DNA from: Lepus europaeus
Taxonomy: Eukaryota > Chordata > Mammalia > Lagomorpha > Leporidae
Direction of reading: 5' to 3'
NCBI RefSeq assembly: GCF_033115175.1
Contig: NC_084827.1
Coordinates: 146,685,701 to 146,749,700 of the forward strand
DNA length: 64,000 nucleotides
Positions 55,903 through 64,000 of this stretch are shown in pieces (position 1 is the first letter of the stretch; each line of letters starts with the position of its first letter). The notes under the pieces are model-generated. The model was not told the DNA's origin. It did no database searches and saw only the letters and a program-made list of their open reading frames with translations. The translations under genes and the position numbers were made by a program.

Positions 55903-56225
55903 TTTTTTTTTAAAGTTCTATTTATTTATTTGAAAGGCAGAGAGAGAGAGAGAGAGAGAGAGCTTTTATCCACTGGTTCACTTCCCAAATGGTTGCAATG
56001 GCTGGAGCTGGGCCCACCTGAAGCCAGGAGTCAGGAGCCAGGAGCTTCCTCTGAGTCTTCTCACACTGGTGCAGGGGTCAAGGACTTGGGTCATCTTTTA
56101 CTACTTTCCCAGACCATAACAGAGATCTGGGTGGGAAGTGGAGCTGCCAGGACTCGAACTGGTGCCCATATTTTTGCTGGTACTGCAGTTGGCGGCTTTA
56201 CCTGCTACACCACAGCATTGGCCCC
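55903..56225 (-). repeat. C repeat (old type)
   Basis: TTTTTTTTTTTTTAAAGTTC start; CACCACAGCATTGGCCC head. Confidence 0.9.
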
Positions 56226-56265
56226 CCTCTTTTTTAAAATTTTTTATTGTTTTAAAGTGATCATG

Positions 56266-56601
56266 TTTTTTTTTTTTTAAAGATTTATTTATTTGAAAGG
56301 CAGAGTTTGAGAGAGAAAGAGAGAGAGAGAGAGAAAGAGAGAAAGAGAGAGAGAGAGAGAGAGGTCTTCCATCTGCTGGTTCACTCCCCAAGCCGCAGTG
56401 GCCAAAGCCAGAAGCCAGAAGCTTCTTCCGGGTCTGCCACAGGGGTTCAGGGACCCAAGTACTTGGGCCCTCTTCTACTGCGTTCCCAGGCCAGAGCAGA
56501 GAGCTGGATTAGCAGTGGAGGAGCCAGGACCTTAACTATTGCCCATATGGGATGCCGACACTACAGGCAGCAGCTTTACCAGCTACGCCACAGCACCGGC
56601 C
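56266..56601 (-). repeat. C repeat (old type)
   Basis: A long GA-rich tract (56,306-56,362); CACAGCACCGGCCC head. Confidence 0.92.
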
Positions 56602-56844
56602 CTGACATGTTAAGTTTCACGTGCTTGCTAGACGACCCAGGAGAAATGTTGAATGTAAAATGTAGTTTCAGTATACAAAAATTGAAGGCCTAATTTGCAA
56701 GCAACTCCTCTCAACTCTGTCATGATAGAGTGAAAGGAGCTACTGACCATAGTAAAGGAGCAGGCATGGCTATAGTGTAATAAAATTTTGGATACTGAAA
56801 CTTGAATTTCATCTAATTTTCATGTATTACAAAATATTGTTTAT

Positions 56845-57145
56845 TTTAAACATTTAAAAATTTATTTGAGAGCCAGAGAAGGGAGAAAGTGGCAGAGAGA
56901 GACAGATATCTCTGTCACCTTCTGGTTTACTCTGCAAATGCCTGCAATGGCTCCTGGCTGGGGCTGAAGCCAGGAAGTCAGGAACCAGGTGGCAGGGGCC
57001 CACCTACCTGAGCCATCACCTGCTGCCTCCCAGCGTGCACATCAGCAGGAAGCTGCAATTGGGAGTTGAGCTGGGACTTGAAACCAGGCATTCCAATAAG
57101 AGATGCAGGCATCCCAAGTGCACTATTACACCAAAAGCCCATTCC
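56845..57145 (-). repeat. C repeat (diverged)
   Basis: ACACCAAAAGCCCATTCC head. Last SINE before the 6.5-kb SINE-free stretch. Confidence 0.72.
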
Positions 57146-58184
57146 TCTTATTTTGATTTTTGCTAAGCAAATTGCAAGCAGAATGATCTGAAAAGCCCGA
57201 TATATTTACTCACTCTTTAGAGGAAAAGTGCAGACTGCTGTAGATGAAATAAGGTGGTATTGAGTTAAAGCTTGTCTGCCCACGGCATGAAAACGCCAAA
57301 AACTCAAGGGGGAGATGTTGCCGCAACGTCTGAGTACTGGAGCCTGCGAAGATGGACAACTAAAGGGACCATCTTGCCTGTTCCTTGTGAAAGACTGTGG
57401 GTGCACCTGACAGCAAAACGCATGGGAAGGGAGGTCAAGAGGGGATGAACGACAGTACACACTTTGGCACCAGCAAGGGTCCCAGAAAGGTCATGAAACT
57501 TTTTGTCCTTGGTTAGTTGACTTTGGGGTGAATGGGCTCTGGTCCTATAAATCCTTAACAATCATTGTTTTTGAGCGTATCTCCTTATCATAAATTCCAG
57601 GTAAGGACCTGTTTGTAGAAACCTCAAATTGCAGGCAGAATTCCTCTAGCGAGCATTTGTCCGCTTGCAGGGACGAGTAGAAAGGTCGGACCAAAAGCTT
57701 AAGGTAGCAAAGGCGACGTATGAAGGCAGAGGCCAAACTTCTCTTTTTAACCCTTTTTCGATGGGATATTAATTGATCATTTCTGATGCTGGGCGATGGT
57801 ATACGGGACTTCAGTAGATTAGTTTGCTTTTGCATATGCTTGAGCATTTTCACAGTTACAAGTTTTAAAAATATTTAGATTTAACAAAAGTGATGAATCG
57901 TATGCGTTTTTCCTCCCTTAAACAAAACGAAAATCTGAAAGTTGTGAAATAGTAAACGCGGCCTTCTGCCTTTTTGGAGCCCTCAGTGCTGATCAAACAA
58001 ACCCTTTGGATTTGACACTCCGTGAGGGCAGAAGTGTGAGGCACAAACATGATCAGCGAAAAGGATTCCGCGCCCCGGGATCTGTGTGTTGTCTTTTTAC
58101 ATCACTATAAACTCTCAGTACCAGTCCTTTTTCTTCAAATAAAACCAAAAGCCCTCTAGTCACAGCAGCTTTCTCTTGGAAGAT
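57146..58184. other. Upstream flank of the NBEAL1 promoter, SINE-free
   Basis: More balanced base composition than the intergenic DNA. It holds a minus-strand open frame (57545-57853, about 102 codons) that I do not recognise. A divergent transcript from the CpG island could run through here, but nothing in the sequence proves it. Confidence 0.4.
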
Positions 58185-58960
58185 TCGCGGAAATGACGCC
58201 ATCATCCGAAAGCCAAGTCTGTCCGTCCCCGAGAGGGGCGGGGCGTGTACGTCACCACGCCGGCCCTCCTCCACGTACAGCTGGGGCGAGACTGACCCGA
58301 GCGCCCCGGCTGGCGCCAGTCTCCCGAAGGGCTGCAGGAGACTGGGTAACCGCGGCTGCGCGGGTACTGTGGGCGGGGCTTCACGGCGCCCCGCCCCTCC
58401 CCTGCCGGCGCGACCATTGAAGGGCCGCCGCCCGAGGGCCGGGTGAATCCTTAGCGGCCGGAATGATTAGCCGAGGGCGCCGCCCCGCCCCTGGCTCCTC
58501 CCCGCGCTCGCGCCCCGCCTCGCGCCTTCGCCGCCCCGCCTCCCTAGCTGCGAGGTGACACGGGGCTTCACTTTAGGAAGGGGGCGACCGAAGCAAAGTA
58601 GGCGGAGGCCCCGGCTCTGCGGTGGGCGCCCTCCGGCAGCGCGGTGAGGGGGCGCGGGGGGCCGCGAGGCGGGAAGTGGGAGGGCCCGGGCGCCGGGTGT
58701 GGAGGCCGCGGAGTGAGGGGCGGCTGTGAGGGGGCGAGGCTGTCCCCGGGCGTGTCCCGTGCGGTCGGGCTGGCGGGGAGCGCGGGGTCGGGAGGCGCCA
58801 CGCTCGCCTTGCCGCCTTCCCAAAGCTTTTCGTGACAGCTTGGCAGACCTGAAGGCTGCCTCCGGTGGGGTTGTGTGGGATGCCGGGAGGAACTGTAAAG
58901 ACCCGGAAAACACCGAGGGGGCTTCTCTCGGGATGTTTTCCTCGCCGGGGTGCGCGCGCT
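58185..58960 (+). promoter_or_regulatory. NBEAL1: NBEAL1 CpG-island promoter
   Basis: GC content and CpG frequency rise abruptly here against an AT-rich background. Visible sites include GC boxes (GGGGCGGGGC at 58235-58244, GGGCGGGGC at 58371-58379, reverse boxes near 58388-58398 and 58479-58490), a CRE-like TACGTCAC at 58248-58255 and a TGACG half-site at 58194-58198. I see no TATA box at a sensible distance, so this is a TATA-less housekeeping-type promoter. It lies directly 5' of the first NBEAL1 exons. Bidirectional activity is possible but not shown by the sequence. Confidence 0.8.
58500..58643 (+). other. NBEAL1: Probable NBEAL1 untranslated exon 1
   Basis: Inside the CpG island a good donor, GCG|GTGAGG, lies at 58643/58644, and an acceptor at 59,461 follows 818 nt later. 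No open frame in this stretch connects to the NBEAL1 start, so it would be 5' UTR. The transcription start is not visible; the left edge given is only a guess. Confidence 0.5.
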
Positions 58961-59461
58961 CCTCTCTCCTTCCTGGATGGAGAGGTGGAGAGGCCAGGTG
59001 GGCAGGTTGACTTTCACCCCGGGGATTGTTAGAACAAACAAGCCAGGAATTCCTCCTCCCCCTCCCGCGCCCTGCCCTGCCCTGCCACCAGCAGACATTC
59101 CCGACTCCAAGAAGCAGACTAGAAGATTCTGAGAGATTCTGTGTGTTCGAGACAGCTGCCTGGGGAGTATACGTCTGTGGAAGATTTGTGCGTGGCAGGG
59201 GAATCTTACTTTTTTTAATCGCTGAACGCGTGTCTGGTTATCAGTGCTCATCTCTCTGAGTCTGCCCCAGAGGACTCTGATTTTGCATTGATGTGACATA
59301 CTGTGTTGAATGTTTTCCTGAAACACAGGTTTCTGTGCAGCCTAAGCAATCGGTGCAGAAGTTCAGCCGATTGTTTCTGGCGAGTGAAACAGATGAATCT
59401 CTGGTTTCAGATTTTTAAATGTGTCTTTTTCCTGACCAACCTTTGGGTATTTCTTTTACAG

Positions 59462-59739
59462 GTTTATTTAAATCCGACTACCGCTGATGAAGATATGTTG
59501 GAGTAACTCCTGAGACTGCCTGTTATTAGCCAGAAGACAGTCTCTCTATTTCACTTTTTTGTTTTCCTAAGTCCTTTGAGCTTTACTGTAACGACTGAAA
59601 AACTTGGAAAATAAAATGAACATGCTGTGGTATTGAACATAATTTTTTTTTTTTGAGGAAAAATAAAAGTGCCAGAGTGAAAGCCAGAATGGCATCCAGA
59701 GAGAGGCTCTTTGAACTTTGGATGCTTTATTGTACAAAG
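59462..59739 (+). other. NBEAL1: NBEAL1 exon carrying 5' UTR and the first codons
   Basis: The acceptor is TATTTCTTTTACAG ending at 59461 and the donor is ACAAAG|GTAACT at 59739/59740. The first 227 nt are leader containing short upstream ORFs (59487-59513, 59495-59506, 59616-59636), all closed before the main ATG at 59689. Confidence 0.65.
59689..59739 (+). CDS. NBEAL1: NBEAL1 first coding segment (17 codons)
   Basis: The ATG opens MASRERLFELWMLYCTK, which I recognise as the N-terminus of neurobeachin-like 1, a very large BEACH/WD-repeat protein whose family works in vesicle and membrane-protein trafficking. The start is well placed: A at -3 and G at +4, and the frame is closed upstream by TGA at 59617-59619 with no other in-frame ATG between. 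The donor AAAG|GTAACT leaves phase 0. The remaining exons lie to the right of the window. The segment is too short for a composition-based call; identity rests on the protein match and on CARF-NBEAL1 synteny. Confidence 0.88.
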
Positions 59740-60169
59740 GTAACTGCTTTCCTTTTTATTAACATCATTTAAAAATATTTATTATAAAATTTGTAACTGG
59801 CCTTCCTATCACTTTATTTACTGAACAGTAGTATATTTATTCATGTTAATGACTCCAGGCTTAAAAACGTGGGTAAGGGGCTGTTTTCCTTTTCAGGGTT
59901 GAACACATACATAATATTGGCATACTATTAAACACTGTAGGGTGTGGGTTTTATTTTATTTCTTTTGATACTTCAATGATCTCAAAATTGCATGAGTAAA
60001 ATTATGCTCTTGAAGGAAGAATAGAATGTTTTTATTTTTACTTATGCTTTTCTTTTTCTTTCGTAAGGAGGAGCAGGTAGACATGTTTTGTGAGAAGGGC
60101 ATTCAACATTTTTCTCATAGTTAACCTTTTAAATTGTATAAAAAGGTTATTGATTGAGGTGCTTACTTT

Positions 60170-60345
60170 GTGATAGCTGCTGTGTTAGCACTTCATGCAC
60201 ACTGTCTTGTTTGATCCTTAGTGCAGTGCTGTGAGGTAGGCACTAAGATTCCCCCCTTTTCCTCACAAGAAGACTGATGTGGAGATTACATGGACAGGGA
60301 GTAATAGAAGTGCGCCTGGAGCTCAGTACTGCTTCCTGATTCAAG
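60170..60345 (-). repeat. MIR element in NBEAL1 intron
   Basis: GTTTGATCCTTAGTGCAGTG, GTGAGGTAGGCACTAAGATT and the following purine-rich part fit antisense MIR. Confidence 0.55.
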
Positions 60346-61744
60346 TCCACGCTTTTATATATTATGACTCTTTAATGTTTTTGTTTTTGCCATTCAGAAA
60401 TAATTTTCTTTTCCTTCCTTATCTTTATGTGAACTTTTGCATGGCGACTTTGATTGTAGGTTACTGAAAAGGGTACCACTTAAAAACATGTCTTGCAAGT
60501 GAGGAGCTGTTTTACTAACTTGAGGATACTGACAAGGGTCGAGAAACACAAATGTGTTTCAGTTCGTTTTGGTCTCTGTGGTGAAGTTCTCCAGTCACAG
60601 CCTCTGTTTCTGTATTATCTCCTTCTGTGTCTTTCTTATATTTCAGCTCTTTAAAAAGCAAATTATTTTTTCACAGTGATGTCATTTATATGTTATTTTG
60701 AATTTTGGATCGCACTGGAATTTTATTTGACATCCTGGTTTGATATATTTTATAATTACTAAAGGACATATATGTTGAAATGTTTAGTATGGATTTTAAA
60801 ATAACTTTGTTTTGAGTACTTTAATGCCAAAAGTATATTTTAAAGTATCTTTAAAAATAGACATTTCTTCTAATAAAAAAGTAACCCAGTTTACCAGATA
60901 CTTTTCAAAATAGTCACTAACGCATTTGCCAAAAATAAAATGAATTTGTAGTATAAATGCCCAATAGTGTGAAAATCATTTATTAAAATACATTAAATTT
61001 AATACCGTTTACCATTTTTAGAATAATGAGGTAAATGGGGTTAATTAATTATGCTATTTTTAGGGAGATTTAATATTTAAATGAGGCAGTACTTATTGAA
61101 AAGATAGTATAGTTCACTGACGAACACAAAATTATATTCTTAATGACTTTTAATGCAAAGGTGAATGCTTACTCTTTGGAAGTGTCTGTCCTCAACAGTG
61201 AAAGTCTTTCATGGTCAAATTTTGAAGCTTATCTTGGACTGGAAGATAAATCTCATTTTTATGTTTAAGACTTAAATGATTTGTGGGCTTAACAAGGATA
61301 AAAATGTTTTTCAATTGTTTTCAGAGATTAGTTATTTTAAAACGTGGTTTTATGTTTTACCAATCCATGTGTAAGCTTACTTGTGAGCTGGACAGCTGTC
61401 TTCCACAGACACCTTGAATTAGAAAACTGCCAGACATACCTCATGGAGGTAACTCTTTACCCTAGTGAGGGTGATTACCAATACCTAGTTCTCTATACTT
61501 TCTAGCCTTATTGTTCCACTGTAGCATTTAAGGTGTTCAATATTATAAATTTATAAATTTACAAATTCAGATTTAAGCCCTGTGTGTGTGACTTTTTTCC
61601 CCTCTATCTAATAAACTTTTAAGACTTTTTAAAAAATGCTTTTGGTGAGTTTTCAGAAGACATCAGGACTGCTCAGATCTTATAAAGATGTTTTGTATCT
61701 CTTAGTTCTAAGAGTTTTTAGACCTCTCTGTGGAGCAGTCTTAC

Positions 61745-61860
61745 GTTGTAGAGTCTAGTTTCACCTCTGATACTGCTTTGTTACCTTGACTAAGACTTAC
61801 CTCTTTTGGTCTCAGTTTTCTTGTTTTTTGAGTAAGAATGTAAGTATGGGGGGAGAATGC
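61745..61860 (+). repeat. MIR-like fragment
   Basis: GAGTCTAGTTTCACCTCTGA, TTACCTTGACTAAGACTTAC and GGTCTCAGTTTTCTTG fit the MIR core. Confidence 0.4.
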
Positions 61861-61899
61861 TTGTTTAGCTTATTTAAATTTTTATTTGTTTTAATCCTC

Positions 61900-62700
61900 T
61901 TTTTTAGGATGCTTTAGTTTTCTTTCTCTGTCAACTTTTATTATGGAAAATTCCAAGCATGTACAAAGTAGAGAAGCAGTTATAGTGAACCATTTTGTAT
62001 CTGTCATGCATCTTTAACAATTACCACTTTTTTCAGTCATTTTTCATCTATAACCCTCCATTTCTCCAACTCCACCCTTAAATTATTTTAAAGCAAATCT
62101 CAGATAACTTAGGATCTTACCCATAAATGTTTAAAAATACATCTATAAAATAAGCATTAAAACCATCACAGCACATTCATTCTTCAATTTGTCAAATATG
62201 TCAGCAGTGCAGACTTTTCCTGCTAGTGTCATAATCTTATTTTCCCACTGTTTGACTCACTATTTAAGCAAAGTATACATATTTTGTTGAAAGTGTTTGT
62301 TAAGCTGTTGAATCTGTAGGTTCCTCCTCACTGTACTATTTTAGTATTTGCTACTTATTTGTTGAAGAAAGCAGGTTTTGACCTTTAGGTTTTCTGTAGT
62401 CTAGATTTTACTTACTGTATTTCCTTGCATTTATTTAATTGTTCCTTTCTTCTGGTGTCTGTGAACTGGCAGATATAGAGGTATGATTAATTCAGGTTCT
62501 GTTTTGGGTTGGAAAGGTGAAGGTAACTCATAAGTGCAGTGGCTATCAGTGATTTTTCTTAAAATGCATTAATTTATTAGGATTTTGCAAAAACTCTAAC
62601 ACTTTCCTCTCAATTCTGTATTTAATAGTAGAACACACAGATATATATTCCTCCATGAATTATTTGGTGACAGTTCCTTAGAGAGAAGGCAGATAGCATA
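61900..62700. repeat. Ancient interspersed repeat, family not determined
   Basis: A diverged series of blocks (ACTTTTATTATGGAAAATTC, CATCTATAACCCTCCATTTC, TTTGTTGAAGAAAGCAGG) that I recognise as a recurring old mammalian repeat but cannot name. Confidence 0.4.
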
Positions 62701-63044
62701 AATGTTTGATTTTCTTTGTTAGTTTTTCTGAACAATGACTTGATTTATTAGCATTCTCCCAAGGGGACCCGTTACTTTTGGGTATTATAAAAGTTTAGCA
62801 GCTGTGGTAGATAGAAGGACTAAATCAGAAATACTCCTTGGGTAATACTGCTTGGTCAAAAGAATGTCAGTGGAATATGTCTTTTACCTATTAGTCTGGG
62901 TTCAGTTGCCAGCCTAAATACTTGTGATTGAAGTCCTTTAAGTAAAATTGAGATAAATTATTCAATTTTTAGCAGATGGAGCCTCATGGATTAAACACAA
63001 CATTTAAAGAGAACTTGGGTTAAAAACTTTGCAACTTTTTTTTC

Positions 63045-63235
63045 AAAAAATTTTGATTTTTGACAGGTAATTAATTATATATTTGTGGGGTTCAGTGTGA
63101 TATTTTGATACATGTATTTATTGTGGAATGATCAAATTAGACTAGCTAGCATATCCATCATCATCTCACACACTTTTTCCTTATAGTGTGCAGTTTATTT
63201 GCCATCAGACTTTTCAGTTCTAATTTTTCACTTTC
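63045..63235. mobile_element. Old L1M 3' fragment in NBEAL1 intron
   Basis: TTGTGGGGTTCAGTGTGATA, TTTTGATACATGTATTTATT and CTAGCATATCCATCATCATC are recognisable L1M blocks. The element edges and strand are uncertain. Confidence 0.5.
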
Positions 63236-63630
63236 TTATGGAAATAAGATTTAATCGCATTGTTAGAAACATGTATCTTCCCAATTGGTTGTTGACCTGG
63301 TAGTTATTAGATAACACAGGTGAGGTCATTTCTGATGTGCTCTAGTGATTTTCACCAGTAGTCTGAGCTTTTCCTGCCTTCTAGTGAGCATCCCCACCCA
63401 GGGCCAAGATTTGATTAACAAGGCATTTTATATAGCTCTTAGAAGTTAAATATTAATTTGAACAGGTTGTAATCTTGTATCTGGATTTTAGTTTAGTAGC
63501 TACCTAGTCAGTGTCTGACATTTTTCTTAAGTAGAGAAGCTAAGAATGACTTAATTTGTTAATGTTTGAAGCTTTTAGTTTATATTATCTGTAGTCAGCA
63601 TCAGGTTGTTAACTTTATCTTTTGATGCTA

Positions 63631-63957
63631 CTTTTTTTTTTTTAAGATTTTACTTATTTATTTGAGAGGTAGAGTTACAGACAGAGGGAGAGACAGAAAG
63701 GTCTTCTTTCTCTTGGTTCACTCCCCAAATGGCCACAATGGCCAAGCTGCACTGACCTGAAGCCAGGAGCTAGGTGATTCTTCCTGGTCTCCTACATGAG
63801 TGCAGGAGCCCAAGCACTTGGGCCATCTTCCACTGCTTTCCCAGGCCCTAGCAGAGAGCTGGATTGGAAGAGGAGCTGCTGGGACTAGAACTGGTGCCCA
63901 TGTGCGATGCTGGCCTTGCAGGCAGAGGATTAACCTACTGCGCCAGGGTGCTGGCCC
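63631..63957 (-). repeat. C repeat (old type) in NBEAL1 intron
   Basis: The TSD TGATGCTA at 63623-63630 and 63958-63965. Confidence 0.93.
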
Positions 63958-64000
63958 TGATGCTATTTATTTTCTTTAATGTACCTTAAGGTAGGAGAGA

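Larger units (their letters stand above)
59740..63630 (+). other. NBEAL1: NBEAL1 intron following the first coding exon
   Basis: No exon with a plausible coding frame and borders is seen. The stretch holds decayed ancient repeats (listed separately) and no C repeat until 63,631. It is otherwise AT-rich unique-looking sequence. Confidence 0.7.

Noticed and set aside
58568-59326. Minus-strand open frame of 252 codons, plus others in the CpG island
   Set aside because: GC-rich islands lack stops by composition; Arg/Pro/Gly/Ala-rich low-complexity text without any recognised domain.
1-64000. SINE B-box text as active tRNA genes
   Set aside because: The tRNA-like heads are those of C repeats and do not fold as an intact tRNA with a T-run terminator; no separate tRNA gene was seen.
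1-64000. CRISPR-like regular spacing of repeats
   Set aside because: The dispersed repeats are SINEs of about 330 bp in both orientations with their own TSDs; no short direct repeats with unique spacers.

Overview
The window is mammalian nuclear DNA, almost certainly rabbit (Oryctolagus) or a close lagomorph. I count about 64 copies or fragments of the lagomorph C-repeat SINE family (tRNA-like head, CT-rich 3' part, A-rich tail), many with clear target-site duplications (TSDs). Two single-copy genes are recognisable, both on the + strand: the 3' end of CARF (calcium-responsive transcription factor, also ALS2CR8) and the 5' end of NBEAL1 (neurobeachin-like 1). These are neighbours in the same order and orientation on human 2q33, so the synteny supports both calls.

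Layout. Positions 1 to about 17,900 are CARF: five exons (1298-1460, 3813-3876, 6740-6870, 7234-7603, 14742-14860 plus 3' UTR) that join in one open frame of 281 codons ending at a TAA, followed by about 3 kb of SINE-free 3' UTR. The long last intron carries a disrupted processed copy of PDK1 (about 9,781-11,490 plus 3' UTR), which was later split by a young SINE. From 17.9 to 58 kb there is intergenic DNA built of repeats: nested SINEs, an ancient HAL1-like element with a younger ORF2-less L1 inserted in it (21,238-25,607, flanked by a 16-bp duplication), ERVL and MaLR fragments, older L1/L2/MIR pieces, and a decayed CHCHD2 retrocopy near 49.3-50.0 kb. At about 58.2-58.95 kb a TATA-less CpG island forms the NBEAL1 promoter. 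It is followed by a probable untranslated exon 1, and by an exon (59,462-59,739) with several closed upstream ORFs and the first 17 NBEAL1 codons. The remainder is NBEAL1 intron.

Most long open frames here lie inside SINE copies, where the GC-rich body is open in several frames; they are not genes. The most unusual items are the half-L1 lacking ORF2, the AT-rich expansion in the tail of one SINE, the two SINE-free stretches around the CARF 3' UTR and the NBEAL1 promoter, and the cluster of upstream ORFs before NBEAL1. I found no evidence for a wholly new biological system. There are no bacterial, CRISPR or tRNA/rRNA gene signals. All element edges were read by eye and may be off by several bases.
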